A stretch of 64,000 nucleotides of DNA, from positions 1,984,001-2,048,000 of the forward strand of contig NC_011901.1 in assembly GCF_000021985.1 (NCBI RefSeq), written 5' to 3'. The stretch is from Thioalkalivibrio sulfidiphilus HL-EbGr7 (GTDB lineage: Bacteria; Pseudomonadota; Gammaproteobacteria; Ectothiorhodospirales; Ectothiorhodospiraceae). Position numbers and translations under genes: made by a program. Below are positions 24,390 through 34,294 of this stretch, in pieces (the stretch's first letter is position 1; each line of letters starts with the position of its first letter). Below the pieces are notes generated by a model, which saw only the letters and a list, made by a program, of their open reading frames with translations, was not told the DNA's origin and searched no databases.

Positions 24390-27114
24390 GTTCTTTCGCC
24401 TCCTGATTGGCGTACCCGCCCCAAGGCAAGGTCAAACGGATGGTAGTTCCCTTGCCTTCTGGTCCCGGCAGCGCTTGGACACTGCCCATATGGGCACCCA
24501 CGATACCTTGGACGATCGTCAGTCCCAGGCCGGTTCCCTGCTTGCCCCGGTCGCCACGCTCCACGCTGTAGAACATATCGAAGATGCGGCGTCGTTCGTC
24601 TTCTGGAATGCCTGGCCCACGGTCCGAAATGTCGATTCGTAATTGATCGTCCTCGGTCCGTCGAATCTGCACCCGGATGGGCACACCCGGAGGGGAGAAC
24701 TTCGCCGCGTTCTCCATCACATTAAACAGAGCCTGCTCGATGAGCGCGGGGTGGACATGGATCGGAGGCAGGTCGGGGGGAATATCGTGTTCGATGCGTA
24801 CATCGGGCTCGTACCGTTGCAAACGCCTGGACGCTGAACCCACCAACTCGTCGATGCCGATCCAGTCGCGTGTCAGCGTCAGTCCCTGCTGCCCGAGCCG
24901 GGTCATGTCGAGCAGGTTCTGGATGTACCGATCCAGGCGCTCGCCTTCCACATGGATGGTCTCCAGCAGGCTTTTCTGATCCTCCGGCCCCATATCCTTG
25001 GCGTAGCGAGCCAAGCTGTCCGCTGCTCCGATCATCGACGACAGGGGCGAACGCAGGTCGTGCGACACCGACGACAGCAGCGCGGACCGCAGGCGCTCCG
25101 TTTCTCCGGTGACGCGCGCTTCCTCCAGTTCCGACACCAGCCGCGTGCGCTGGGCGGCCTGGCCGATGTCCTCCACCATGCTTTCCGCCAGGCGGCGCTG
25201 CTCGAACGAAAGACGCCCCATGCCCGACGGGAACCTCAAGCCGGCCACGCCGAGCGTATTCTTGTCCGAGTGCACCGGCAGAAACAACCAAGACGAATGG
25301 GTCAGGGTGTCCGTGTAGTGCCCGCTCGCCTGCCCGTGCTGCTGCGTCCAGTCGGCCGCCATCAGATCCTTCTCGGTCAGATGATTCGCGGCAGTGGTAG
25401 GACCGGCCTCGCCATTGATGCGTATCCATGCCTCGGCGTGCAGGGTCGATTGCAGAACCGATGAGCCTGATGCGATGACCTGCCCGAGATCGGCTGCCTT
25501 GGCAAGATGGCGTCCCAGGTTCTGCATGGCCGTCGCGTGTGTGTTCGCCGCTCGCAACGCCACGACTTGCATGCGCAGTTGTGAAGCTAGTCGTCCGGCA
25601 ATCAGAGCCGCCGCCAAGAACAGCAACACAGTGGCCACACCACGGTGAGCACTGATAAGGAAGGTGTAGCGCGGTTCGATGAAGAAGAAGTTGTATGCCA
25701 CGAAACACAGCCCGGCGGTAATGACGGCCGAGAGCATGCGGGTTCGTGAGGCGACGAGCATGACCGCCACGAGAAAGATCAGGGACAGATCCTGCAAGCC
25801 CAGCGTGCGCTCGGCCAAGGCCGCCGCGCCGACGGCGCCGACGCTGGCCAGCAGGATCAGCACGACCTCCCGTCCCGTGAGGCGACCGCTGGCAAGACCC
25901 TGCAATTCCATCGCCCGCTGCCGGGCCTGCGGCGTGCTGACGATCGTCAGCTCGTATCGTGCGCCGCGCTGCAACAGTTGCTGCGTCAGCGTGCGATTGA
26001 AGATGCGGACGATGGGGCGCTCGCGCGTGCGGCCGATCACGATGGATCGTGCGCCGCGCGCCTCGGCGGCGTCGAGCAGTGCCTGGGTGACGTCGGTGTT
26101 GTGCAGCACTTCCGTCTCGCCACCCAGATTGCGCGCCAGCGCGAATGCCTTGTCGATCTCGATCAAGCGCTGCTGCTCCGCACGCGCAACCATGTTGCGC
26201 GTGGGGGCCGTCCGGTAAAGGTCGTCAGTGTGCAAGGCGGCATCGGCCGAGCGCCCGGTCTCCACCGTGACCACCGACCAAGGAGCGCCCCGGCGCTCGG
26301 CGATTCGAGCCCCCGCTCTTACGAGGTATTCCGACTGCCCCCGGCCGTCAATGGCGATCAGCACATGGCGCTGGATGGAAATGCCTTCCAGGCCGCGCGC
26401 CGCGCGCGTCTCGCGCAAGTCGGCATCGACGTGATCGGCCACGGTTTGCATCGCCAGCTCGCGCAGAGCGGTGAGATTCGACGGCGAGAAGAACGCCTGC
26501 AGCGCCTGGGCGGCCTGCTCGGGCAAATACACCTTGCCATCGTTCAGGCGTTCGATCAGTTCTCGCGCAGGCAAATCCACCAGGCGGATGTCACGCAGGC
26601 GCTCGAAAACGGCGTCGGGAACAGTCTCGCTCACCCGGATACCAGTGATCTGGTGCACCACGTCGTTCAGACTTTCCAGATGCTGGATATTGACCGTGGT
26701 GTAAACGTCGATACCAGCGTTGAGCAATTCCTCCACATCCTGCCAGCGCCGCTCATGACGGCTTCCGGGAGCGTTGCGATGGGCCAGCTCGTCGACCAGG
26801 GCGATGGCCGGCTTGCGCCCCAGCAAACCATCCAGGTCCATCTCCTCCAGTTGCCGTCCCTGGTATTCGACCTTCTTGCGAGGCAACAGCGGCAGACCCT
26901 CGACCATGGTCTGGGTCTCGCTGCGGCCATGTGTCTCGACGATGCCAATGACGACATCCACCCCTTGGCGGTGGAGTTCGCGCGCGCGCGCCAGCATCGC
27001 GTAGGTCTTGCCGACACCGGGGGCGGCGCCCAGGAACACCGTCAGACGTCCTGCGGTCTGGCGCTTGATTTCCCCCAGCAAGGCGTCGGCTTGTCCCGTA
27101 TGTTCGGTTCCCAT
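24373..27114 (-). CDS. kdpD: KdpD potassium/turgor sensor histidine kinase
   Basis: This 913-aa inner-membrane sensor has the full family architecture: an N-terminal KdpD domain with a Walker-like GAAPGVGKTYAM (about 29-40), a universal stress protein-like domain, four membrane helices (about 400-500), a GAF-like region, and HisKA plus HATPase domains. The phosphoacceptor box is SSVSHDLRSPLSSM; GPGIPEDERRRIFDMF and GTGLGLTIVQGIVGAHMG are the nucleotide-binding boxes. It pairs with kdpE by overlap. A PtsN-like protein is encoded directly upstream, fitting the known control of KdpD by dephosphorylated EIIA(Ntr). Confidence 0.95.
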   Translation of the reverse strand: MGTEHTGQADALLGEIKRQTAGRLTVFLGAAPGVGKTYAMLARARELHRQGVDVVIGIVETHGRSETQTMVEGLPLLPRKKVEYQGRQLEEMDLDGLLGRKPAIALVDELAHRNAPGSRHERRWQDVEELLNAGIDVYTTVNIQHLESLNDVVHQITGIRVSETVPDAVFERLRDIRLVDLPARELIERLNDGKVYLPEQAAQALQAFFSPSNLTALRELAMQTVADHVDADLRETRAARGLEGISIQRHVLIAIDGRGQSEYLVRAGARIAERRGAPWSVVTVETGRSADAALHTDDLYRTAPTRNMVARAEQQRLIEIDKAFALARNLGGETEVLHNTDVTQALLDAAEARGARSIVIGRTRERPIVRIFNRTLTQQLLQRGARYELTIVSTPQARQRAMELQGLASGRLTGREVVLILLASVGAVGAAALAERTLGLQDLSLIFLVAVMLVASRTRMLSAVITAGLCFVAYNFFFIEPRYTFLISAHRGVATVLLFLAAALIAGRLASQLRMQVVALRAANTHATAMQNLGRHLAKAADLGQVIASGSSVLQSTLHAEAWIRINGEAGPTTAANHLTEKDLMAADWTQQHGQASGHYTDTLTHSSWLFLPVHSDKNTLGVAGLRFPSGMGRLSFEQRRLAESMVEDIGQAAQRTRLVSELEEARVTGETERLRSALLSSVSHDLRSPLSSMIGAADSLARYAKDMGPEDQKSLLETIHVEGERLDRYIQNLLDMTRLGQQGLTLTRDWIGIDELVGSASRRLQRYEPDVRIEHDIPPDLPPIHVHPALIEQALFNVMENAAKFSPPGVPIRVQIRRTEDDQLRIDISDRGPGIPEDERRRIFDMFYSVERGDRGKQGTGLGLTIVQGIVGAHMGSVQALPGPEGKGTTIRLTLPWGGYANQEAKEHDGTS

Positions 27115-27206
27115 GGCAGACCTATCCTCAAAGTATTTTCGTTGTCTGCATATCGTCTTCGGCCACCCTTGGTTCTCGCCAAGCTATGGATGAGGCGTGG
27201 CGCCGT

Positions 27207-27662
27207 CTAAGAAGTCCATTCATCAAATAACGCCTTAATTTCAACCGGGTTATGACGGGCTTGCAAGGCCGCTCGAAATCCACTATCGGAGAACAATGCA
27301 GCCGCATGGGCCAAAAGCTCAAGATGCGCCTCGGTTGCTGGGCTGGGAACCAGCAGCACCAGGGCATCGGATACTTGCCCGATGTCAGGAGCATCGAACT
27401 CCAGCCCTGGCACGAGACGCACGTACAGAGCGCGAATGCGTTTCAGAATGTTCACCCTGGCGTGGGGAATGGCGACGCCGAGGCCCAATGCAGTCGATCC
27501 CGCCAGTTCCCGCCGCATCAGGGCGGAAGCGACAGCATCCGCTGGCAAACCGCCGATGCGCTCGGTGTGAAGGCCGATGGCCTGGAACAACTGTCGCTTG
27601 TTCGAAACGTTCAGACCGAGGAGAACGTCCTCGGCCTGAAGGTAGATGCCCAGCACAGTCAT
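27207..27662 (-). CDS. PtsN-like (EIIA-Ntr) PTS regulator inside the kdp operon
   Basis: This 151-aa PTS_EIIA type-2 domain protein has the phosphoacceptor histidine in LGVAIPHARVN and the arginine-rich NVSNKRQLFQAIG helix near the start. In Escherichia coli the dephosphorylated PtsN protein binds KdpD and raises its kinase activity; that is known for the family. Here the gene lies between kdpC (4-base overlap) and kdpD, so a dedicated, mobile copy that tunes the ICE sensor is a reasonable inference. Host ptsN would normally sit beside rpoN, which is not in this window. Confidence 0.85.
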   Translation of the reverse strand: MTVLGIYLQAEDVLLGLNVSNKRQLFQAIGLHTERIGGLPADAVASALMRRELAGSTALGLGVAIPHARVNILKRIRALYVRLVPGLEFDAPDIGQVSDALVLLVPSPATEAHLELLAHAAALFSDSGFRAALQARHNPVEIKALFDEWTS

Positions 27663-28315
27663 TGCGCAGTCGCTGGCGCCTTCGGGGCGGGCGAAGCGAC
27701 AGCATCCAGCGCCAGATTCAGCTCAAGCACATTCACGCGAGGCTGGCCCAGTAAACCGAGTTGCTTGCCCTCCGTATGCTGGGCAACTAAGCCTTCGATG
27801 ACATCGCGTGAGATACCGCGCGCATGTGCTACGCGGTCAATCTGAATGGCGGCAGCTTGCGAACTGATGTGCGGGTCGATGCCGCCGCCGGATTGCGTGA
27901 CCAGATCGCTGGGTATGGCGGAAGGATCGACACCATACCTTTGCGCCAGGGCGGCTCGCGTTTCATCGACACGTTTGCGCAAGTCTGGATTGGTACGGGC
28001 CTGGTTGCTCCCTGCCACCGCCATCACATCGTAGTTGGCCGCAGAGGGGCGTGACTGGAAGTAGCGATCGTCCGAGAACGGCTGCGCCACCAGTGAGGAG
28101 CCGAGGACCTTGCCATCGCGCTCGATTAGGCTGCCATTGGCAGTGCTCGGGAACAGCGCCTGGCCGAGCCCGACTCCCGCCAGCGGATACAGCAGACCGA
28201 AACCGACCAGCGAAATGATCGCCAGGCCGATGGAGCCGCGGAGCAGGCCCTTGTCGGAGATGGCCGGGGACACATTGCCCGGCGTGCGGGGAGTTGTAGT
28301 TGCGTTATGAGACAT
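27659..28315 (-). CDS. kdpC: KdpC subunit of the K+-transporting ATPase
   Basis: This 218-aa single-span membrane subunit helps KdpB bind ATP and stabilises the KdpFABC complex. One N-terminal membrane helix (about 25-48, LLRGSIGLAIISLVGFGLLY) is followed by a periplasmic part with the conserved AQPFSDDRYFQSRPSAANYD and GGGIDPHISSQAAAIQIDRV blocks. The C-terminus is slightly longer than usual (APKAPATAQ). It is 10 bases from kdpB and overlaps the ptsN-like gene. Confidence 0.95.
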   Translation of the reverse strand: MSHNATTTPRTPGNVSPAISDKGLLRGSIGLAIISLVGFGLLYPLAGVGLGQALFPSTANGSLIERDGKVLGSSLVAQPFSDDRYFQSRPSAANYDVMAVAGSNQARTNPDLRKRVDETRAALAQRYGVDPSAIPSDLVTQSGGGIDPHISSQAAAIQIDRVAHARGISRDVIEGLVAQHTEGKQLGLLGQPRVNVLELNLALDAVASPAPKAPATAQ

Positions 28316-28325
28316 GATCGAATCC

Positions 28326-30365
28326 TCAGAGAGAGAACATGGCGGAGATCGCGACGTCGATCACCTTGATCGCGATGAAGGGCAGCAGGACGCCACCCAC
28401 GCCATAGATCAGCATGTTGTTGCGCAGCAGTTGCGTCGCGCTCGCGGGCTTGAAGCGCACCCCGCGCAAGGCCAGCGGAATCAGCAGCGGAATGATGATG
28501 GCGTTGAAGATCAGCGCCGACAGCACGGCGCTGTTCGGGCTCGACAGGTTCATGACGTTCAGCGCCGCCATCTGCGGGATTGTTGCGGCGAACAGCGCCG
28601 GCAGGATGGCGAAATACTTGGACACGTCGTTGGCCAGCGAGAAGGTGGTCAGCGCGCCGCGCGTGATGAGCTGCTGTTTGCCGATTTCCACCACGGCGAG
28701 CAGCTTGGCCGGATCGGAGTCGAGATCGACCATGTTGCCGGCCTCCTTGGCCGCCTGTGTGCCCGAGTTCATTGCCAGGCCCACGTCGGCCTGGGCCAGC
28801 GCCGGCGCATCGTTGGTGCCATCGCCCACCATCGCTACCAGGCGACCGCCACTCTGTTCGGCACGGATGCGCGCGAGCTTGTCTTCCGGGCGTGCCTCAG
28901 CGATGTAGTCATCGACACCGGCCTCGGCGGCGATGTTCGCCGCCGTGAGCGGGTTGTCGCCCGTAATCATCACGGTCTTGACGCCCATCTCGCGCAGGCG
29001 CGCGAAACGTTCCTTGATGCCGTGCTTGATCACGTCGGACAGTTCGATGACGCCCAGCACGTGCCGGCCATCGCTGACCACGAGCGGCGTGGCACCCTTG
29101 CGGGCCACATCCGACACACGCGCTTCGAGTTCGGCGGGGATGACGCCGCCCAGCATCTGCACATGCCGCGCGATCGCGTCCATCGCGCCCTTGCGGATGA
29201 CGCGCTCGCCAGGCAGGTCCACGCCCGACATGCGTGACTGCGCGGAGAACGGCACGAAATGCGCGCCTTCGGGTTCATCGAGCTTCTCGTTCTTGCCGCG
29301 TGCGAGCTTGACGATGGACTTGCCTTCCGGCGTCGGGTCCGCCAGCGAAGCCAGCAGCGCCGCCTGACGCAGTTGCGCGGCATCCACTGCGGCCAGCGCG
29401 TGGAACGCGGTGGCCTGCCGGTCGCCGTAGGTGATGGTGCCGGTCTTGTCCAGCAGCAGCACGTCCACGTCGCCCGCGACCTCCACGGCCTTGCCCGACT
29501 TGGCCAGCACGTTGGCCTGTAGCGCGCGGTTCATGCCGGCAATGCCGATGGCCGGCAGCAGCCCGCCGATGGTGGTTGGGATCAGGCACACCAGCAGGGC
29601 GACCAGCAGCACGACGTTGACGTTCACGCCGACGAAGCCACCGATGAAGGGCAGCGTCACGACGACGATCAGGAAGGTCAGCGTCATCACACCGAGCAGG
29701 ATGCCCAGGGCGATTTCGTTGGGCGTCTTCTGCCGGTTGGAGCCTTCCACCAGCGCGATCATGCGGTCGAGGAAGCTGTTGCCCGGCTCGGCGGTGACGC
29801 GCACCACGATGCGGTCGGACAGCACCTTGGTGCCGCCGATCACGCCGGAGCGGTCGGTGCCGGCCTCGCGCAGCACAGGCGCGGACTCGCCGGTCACGGC
29901 GGCCTCGTTGATCGTCGCCAGACCTTCGACAATCTCGCCGTCGGCAGGCACCAACTGGCCTTCTTCGATCATAACATGATCGCCGGGGCGCAGCTCGGCG
30001 GCCGGCACCGTCTTCTCGCCGCCGGCGGTGTCCAGCCGCCGGGCCATCAAATCCTTGCGGGCTCGGCGCAGCGACGCCGCCTGTCCGCGTCCGCGGGATT
30101 CGGCCACGGCTTCGGCGAAGTTGCCGAACAGCACGGTAATCAGCAGGATCACGGTTACGGCCCAGCCGAAACCGGGTTGCGCCCAACCCGCGAGGGTAGC
30201 AACCGCCGTTACCAGCGTACCGAGCCAGACCACGGCCATCACCGGGTTCTTGATGATGTGCTGCGGCGCCAGCTTGATGAAGGAGTTGACCAGCGCAGGC
30301 GCGAAGCCGCGCTCATCCAGGCGCGAGCGGCGGCCCGCGTGTTCTTTCGAGGTTGTATGGTTCAT
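28326..30365 (-). CDS. kdpB: KdpB catalytic P-type ATPase subunit
   Basis: This 679-aa P1-type ATPase energises potassium uptake. The actuator TGES motif lies in [10 protein letters not shown], the phosphorylated aspartate in [13 protein letters not shown], and the hinge region in [20 protein letters not shown]. The seven-helix core is complete, with [15 protein letters not shown] as a potassium-pathway segment. It follows kdpA after 10 bases. All catalytic motifs are intact, so the transporter should be active. Confidence 0.96.
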   Translation of the reverse strand: MNHTTSKEHAGRRSRLDERGFAPALVNSFIKLAPQHIIKNPVMAVVWLGTLVTAVATLAGWAQPGFGWAVTVILLITVLFGNFAEAVAESRGRGQAASLRRARKDLMARRLDTAGGEKTVPAAELRPGDHVMIEEGQLVPADGEIVEGLATINEAAVTGESAPVLREAGTDRSGVIGGTKVLSDRIVVRVTAEPGNSFLDRMIALVEGSNRQKTPNEIALGILLGVMTLTFLIVVVTLPFIGGFVGVNVNVVLLVALLVCLIPTTIGGLLPAIGIAGMNRALQANVLAKSGKAVEVAGDVDVLLLDKTGTITYGDRQATAFHALAAVDAAQLRQAALLASLADPTPEGKSIVKLARGKNEKLDEPEGAHFVPFSAQSRMSGVDLPGERVIRKGAMDAIARHVQMLGGVIPAELEARVSDVARKGATPLVVSDGRHVLGVIELSDVIKHGIKERFARLREMGVKTVMITGDNPLTAANIAAEAGVDDYIAEARPEDKLARIRAEQSGGRLVAMVGDGTNDAPALAQADVGLAMNSGTQAAKEAGNMVDLDSDPAKLLAVVEIGKQQLITRGALTTFSLANDVSKYFAILPALFAATIPQMAALNVMNLSSPNSAVLSALIFNAIIIPLLIPLALRGVRFKPASATQLLRNNMLIYGVGGVLLPFIAIKVIDVAISAMFSL

Positions 30366-30375
30366 GATGTTTTCC

Positions 30376-32085
30376 TCAACGCGCGACCAGGCTCAGATGA
30401 TCGGCAACGGGGCCTAGCACCAGCACGGGCATGAACTGAAGCAGTGTCAGGATGACGATCACCGCGATCAGCGTGAGCGCAAAAGTGGGGGTTTCGATGT
30501 GCAGGCTTCCCGTGCTTTCCGGGGCTTGGCGTTTGCGCGCGAGCATGGCTGCGATCACCAGCGGAATGATGAGGGCCGGATAGCGACCCGCGGCGAGCAC
30601 GAAGCTGGCGGTGACGTTCCACCAGACGGTGGCATCGCCCAACCCCTCGAAGCCCGAGCCGTTGTTGGCGAAGGACGACGTGTATTCGTAGAAGACCTGG
30701 CTGATGGCATGGAAGCCGGGGTTCGAGCTCCCCGTCAGGCTCGGCACGGCCAGCGTGATGGCGGTCAGGCCCAGCAGGATCAGCGGTTGCAGCAGCACGA
30801 GCACTGCGAGCAGGCGGACCTCGGGCGCTTCGATCTTGCGTCCGAAAAGTTCCGGCGTGCGCCCCGTCATCAGGCCGGCCAGGAACACGCCCAGCAGGAG
30901 ATAGGTCAGGAACTGCTGCAAGCCGCTGCCGATGCCGCCCCAGATGGCGTTGATCAGCATGTCGCTGATCGTGACCAGGCCGGTCAGAGGCGCCAGCGAG
31001 TCGTGCATGGCGTTGACCGAGCCGTTGGATGTCTGTGTCGTCAATGCGGCCCACAACGCGGAAGGCTCGGCGCCGAAGCGGACTTCCTTGCCTTCCATCA
31101 GCGCGATGTCCTGCGAGGTCGAGGAGAACCCTTCCGACCAGATGGCGAATCCCGCCGACACGACGGACATGGTCAACATCGTGCCGCACACCAATCCGGC
31201 AAACTTTCGTCGTCCGGTCAGTCCACCGATCATGAACACCACCGCGACTGGGACCAAAATAAGTGCCAAGGTTTCAAGCAGATTCGACAGCGGCGTGGGG
31301 TTCTCCAGCGGCACCGAGCTGTTGGGGCCGTACCAGCCACCGCCATTGGTGCCGAGTTGCTTGATGGCGACCATAGGAGACACCGGACCCAGCGGGATCT
31401 TCTGTTCCTTCATTTCTACCGTCGTATCCACGGGAGCGACCACGGGGCCGCCATCCAGCGTGGCCGGCACGCCCTGGCTGGTCAGCAGCACCGACCACAG
31501 CAGGCACAGCGGTAGCATGAAGCGCAGCGTGGGGCGGATCACATCGGCCCAGTAGTTGCCGACATCCACCGGGGCCTGCTCCTGCCCATCGGCCTTGCGC
31601 TCCTGCGCATTGCGTCCGCCGAAGAACCCGCGCAGCGTCGCTACGACCAGCGCCAGACCCATCATGGGCGTGATGACCTGCAAGGTCACGATGCCCGTCA
31701 TGTGGGCCAGGTACGAGAGCTGTGCCTGCCCGGAGTAGTGCTGCTGGTTGGTGTTGGTCAGGAAGGACACCATCGTGTGCAGCGCCAGGTCCCAGCTCAT
31801 GTTGGGCGCGCCGTTGGGGTTGAGCGGTAGCCACGCCTGGGTCATCAGGATCAGCCACACGATGACCGCCAGCACTAGGTTGCTCAGCAGGAACGCGCCG
31901 GCGTACCCGCGCCAGCTCATGCCGCGCTCGGGGTTGGTACCGATCAGCGCATACAGGGGCCGCTCCAGCCACAGAAACAGCCTGTCGCCGCGCATCGGCG
32001 CGCCGCGCATGACCGCGGCCAGATAGCGACCGAGCGGCCATCCGAGACCGATCGCCAGGGCAAATACGAGAAGAAACTCAGTCAT
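30376..32085 (-). CDS. kdpA: KdpA potassium-channel-like subunit
   Basis: This 569-aa, roughly ten-helix inner-membrane subunit selects and binds K+. Repeated filter-like loops are visible: [32 protein letters not shown] and [13 protein letters not shown]. The length matches the family. No kdpF reading frame is found in the 54 bases between this gene and torF, so the small stabilising peptide is missing, very divergent or elsewhere. Confidence 0.96.
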   Translation of the reverse strand: MTEFLLVFALAIGLGWPLGRYLAAVMRGAPMRGDRLFLWLERPLYALIGTNPERGMSWRGYAGAFLLSNLVLAVIVWLILMTQAWLPLNPNGAPNMSWDLALHTMVSFLTNTNQQHYSGQAQLSYLAHMTGIVTLQVITPMMGLALVVATLRGFFGGRNAQERKADGQEQAPVDVGNYWADVIRPTLRFMLPLCLLWSVLLTSQGVPATLDGGPVVAPVDTTVEMKEQKIPLGPVSPMVAIKQLGTNGGGWYGPNSSVPLENPTPLSNLLETLALILVPVAVVFMIGGLTGRRKFAGLVCGTMLTMSVVSAGFAIWSEGFSSTSQDIALMEGKEVRFGAEPSALWAALTTQTSNGSVNAMHDSLAPLTGLVTISDMLINAIWGGIGSGLQQFLTYLLLGVFLAGLMTGRTPELFGRKIEAPEVRLLAVLVLLQPLILLGLTAITLAVPSLTGSSNPGFHAISQVFYEYTSSFANNGSGFEGLGDATVWWNVTASFVLAAGRYPALIIPLVIAAMLARKRQAPESTGSLHIETPTFALTLIAVIVILTLLQFMPVLVLGPVADHLSLVAR

Positions 32086-32139
32086 GATCGGACTCCATCA
32101 ACGTGTTGCTTGGAGGGCTTGTGGTCATCACGCCCCCGG

Positions 32140-32847
32140 TCAGAAAGAAGCCTGGATGGCGAACTCGGCGCGCGAGCCGGCCATGCCGGGAAACAGTCGC
32201 TTGGCCGCCGAATCGGCGCTATGCAGGGTCAGGCGGGCCTCGAACGGCGCCTTGAACGTCCAGACGACGCCGAGCGCGCCGTGCGTGTAGCTGTCGGCAT
32301 AGGCGCTATCGAGAACGTAGCGGGCTACGCTGCCTTCGACGCGCCATTGGTCGCTGATCGGATAACGGGCGCCGAGCAGCGCATACGTGCCGGTCGTGTC
32401 CGTCGCCATCGCATTGTTCGAGTGACCCACCGCCAGCCAGTAGTTGTCGCGCCAGATGATGCTCGCGTTGATCTCGTTCCAATTCAGGTTGGTGTTCGCC
32501 GAGGGGTACTGGTAGCGCAGGAGATAGACGTCCAGCGCCCAATCCGTGGCGATCTTTCCGCTCCATCCCACGGCAAGGTCGAACTCGCTGCGTGCGCCGT
32601 TGTCCGGCTCGAACTTGACGTTCGACCCCCAGATGGAGGCATACAGTCCGGACTCGTGGGCGTACTTGCCACCCGCCTGGATGGCAGGGTTTTCGCGCGT
32701 CTGAGACGAACCGCGCCAAACGTAGTCCGACGTCAGCGCGGCGCTGCCGGAAACCTGCGCGTGAACGCTGGTCGTCGTTCCCAGCAACAACCCACTGACG
32801 GCGACGGCGACAGCCATTCTGGCCGGCTGAATATTATTGAGAAGCAT
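32140..32847 (-). CDS. TorF-family outer-membrane porin-like protein
   Basis: The protein has 235 aa with a signal peptide (about 1-30, ending TTTSVHAQ). The mature part is beta-strand rich and matches the Gcw_chp/TorF putative porin family (ALTSDYVWRGSSQTRENPAI, then GLYASIWGSNVKFEPDNG), ending in an aromatic residue (FAIQASF), as porins do. It is the first gene of the operon torF-kdpABC-ptsN-kdpDE, 54 bases before kdpA. A role in letting ions across the outer membrane is inferred from its place. Confidence 0.82.
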   Translation of the reverse strand: MLLNNIQPARMAVAVAVSGLLLGTTTSVHAQVSGSAALTSDYVWRGSSQTRENPAIQAGGKYAHESGLYASIWGSNVKFEPDNGARSEFDLAVGWSGKIATDWALDVYLLRYQYPSANTNLNWNEINASIIWRDNYWLAVGHSNNAMATDTTGTYALLGARYPISDQWRVEGSVARYVLDSAYADSYTHGALGVVWTFKAPFEARLTLHSADSAAKRLFPGMAGSRAEFAIQASF

Positions 32848-32905
32848 GTTTTCACTTCGCGGATGAATGGCGAACTAGCCATGCGTTCAAGTATTCAGTG
32901 AAGGC

Positions 32906-32959
32906 CCGTAAATTCTCTATTCCAGAAGAATCCCCGCGCATAAATTCTGCGTAAATTCT
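32906..32959 (-). promoter_or_regulatory. GTAAATTCT direct repeats upstream of torF-kdp
   Basis: On the plus strand, GCATAAATTCT (32938-32948) and GCGTAAATTCT (32949-32959) are exact 11-bp tandem neighbours. A third copy, CCGTAAATTCT, is at 32906-32916. The 11-bp tandem spacing is that of OmpR/PhoB-type regulator sites. They lie 60-110 bases before the torF start, so they are likely KdpE operators. Confidence 0.6.
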
Positions 32960-33050
32960 CGGCGGGATTTGTCTGGCGCATGCGAAAAAGAGGTCGATCC
33001 GCGGCGCGCGAGTACGAGGAGCTGGCGTACTGGTGGCCGCGCCAAGCAAT

Positions 33051-33072
33051 GAATTTACGGCGAATTTACGGC
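33051..33072 (+). promoter_or_regulatory. Opposed GAATTTACGGC tandem repeat
   Basis: GAATTTACGGC occurs twice back to back with an 11-bp period. It is the reverse complement of the motif found before torF, so the two clusters face away from each other about 90 bases apart. A TATGGT -10-like box follows 19 bases later. This suggests that KdpE also drives a rightward transcript. Confidence 0.5.
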
Positions 33073-33092
33073 GAACGCTCCCCGCCTGGGAT

Positions 33093-33284
33093 ATGGTCTT
33101 GGGGTCATATGTGCGGCGATTCTTAGTGCCTCAGATGTTGCAAGACATCATCTTCGTTGGTGTTGTCGTGCTCGCCTTCATTGCATTCTTTCGAGCATCA
33201 GAAAGAATCGTGACATGGCTTGAAAGACGACATAGAAAATCATCACCGGGCAGTAATCGCCAGCGTGACGCAGACAAGGAATAG
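33093..33284 (+). CDS. Possible small membrane protein (63 aa)
   Basis: The reading frame MVLGSYVRRFLVPQMLQDII is followed by a hydrophobic segment (FVGVVVLAFIAFF) and a very basic tail (ERRHRKSSPGSNRQRDADKE), a layout typical of small one-span membrane proteins. It lies immediately after the opposed KdpE-like repeats. Neither start candidate has a good ribosome site, and the -10-like box overlaps the first ATG, so an internal start is possible. Speculatively it could replace the missing KdpF, but it does not look like KdpF. Confidence 0.35.
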   Translation: MVLGSYVRRFLVPQMLQDIIFVGVVVLAFIAFFRASERIVTWLERRHRKSSPGSNRQRDADKE

Positions 33285-33349
33285 TTTTTCTGCGGAATAC
33301 TGGAAAGTATTGGCTTGACTGGTAGCGCAGTGCAATCGAGATCAAGGGA

Positions 33350-34294
33350 ATGGAGCTACGCCATCTTCGATACTTTCTCGCAGTTGCAGAGGAACTTCAC
33401 TTCGCCCGTGCTGCCGAGCGGCTGCACATAGAACAATCCCCACTATCACGGGCCATCAAGGAGTTGGAGGAAGAACTGGGCGTGGTGCTGTTTGCCCGCA
33501 CCACACGCAGCACGCGGCTCACCCGCACCGGCAAGCTGTTCTTGGAGCACGTGCGTCGCGTGCTTGCTGCCTTGGAACAAGCACGTGACAGCGTGAAGGC
33601 AGCGGCGAACGGTTTTCACGGGCAGTTGCGCGTAGCTCTATCGGACGGCGTCACACCGTCGCGCTTGCCGAGCTTGCTGGCGTTGTGCCGCCAGGAAGAG
33701 CCGGAAGTTGACCTCCGATTCTTCGAGGTGCCGCTTTCACAGCAGATCAAAGGCTTGCATGACGACCTATACGATGTGGGGTTCGCACAATCCGATGACG
33801 TAGGCGATGGCATCACCGCCATACCTGTATGGAGCGATGCGCTGATGGTGGCGGTGCCGGCGCGGCATCCGCTGCTGGCCCACAAGCGCATCCCGCTGGA
33901 CGAGTTGCTGCGCTACCCGCTGGTTCTGTGCAATCCGCAAGTCTGCGAAGGTCATGCCAAGCATGTCGAACGGGTGCTGCGTCGTGCCGACATGGAGCCA
34001 CTTGTTGCGGAACGTGTGGCTTCCTGCGATTTGATGATGGCACTGGTTTCGGCGGGCTTCGCGATCGGGCTGACAGGTGAAGCGCATATTGCCACCAGCC
34101 GTGAGCCGGGTGTGGTGGCCCGGCCACTGGCGTCGCGTGTACCGCCGCTGACGACTTACCTGCTGCACCTCGACGATGAGCCATCCGATGTGCTTGCGCG
34201 GTTCATTGAGCGCGTGCAGGCCATTGAATCGCCGGAGTCCGCGAAACCTGTTCCGCGTCGCAGTCCTGACCCCCCGGAGGAATTCACGACATGA
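33350..34294 (+). CDS. LysR-family transcription regulator of the transfer region
   Basis: This 314-aa protein has an N-terminal winged helix (MELRHLRYFLAVAEELHFAR, then LHIEQSPLSRAIKELEEELG) and a LysR substrate-binding domain from about residue 90. A LysR gene in this spot, just before the exclusion lipoprotein and traG, is normal for Tn4371-type ICEs, so it probably controls the mating operon. The ligand is unknown. Its stop overlaps the start of the next gene. Confidence 0.9.
   Translation: MELRHLRYFLAVAEELHFARAAERLHIEQSPLSRAIKELEEELGVVLFARTTRSTRLTRTGKLFLEHVRRVLAALEQARDSVKAAANGFHGQLRVALSDGVTPSRLPSLLALCRQEEPEVDLRFFEVPLSQQIKGLHDDLYDVGFAQSDDVGDGITAIPVWSDALMVAVPARHPLLAHKRIPLDELLRYPLVLCNPQVCEGHAKHVERVLRRADMEPLVAERVASCDLMMALVSAGFAIGLTGEAHIATSREPGVVARPLASRVPPLTTYLLHLDDEPSDVLARFIERVQAIESPESAKPVPRRSPDPPEEFTT

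Noticed and set aside
32086-32139. kdpF between torF and kdpA
   Set aside because: Only 54 bases are available and no hydrophobic reading frame is found.
32852-33049. Small minus-strand reading frame upstream of torF
   Set aside because: It lies across the predicted KdpE repeats, has no ribosome site, and does not resemble a protein.
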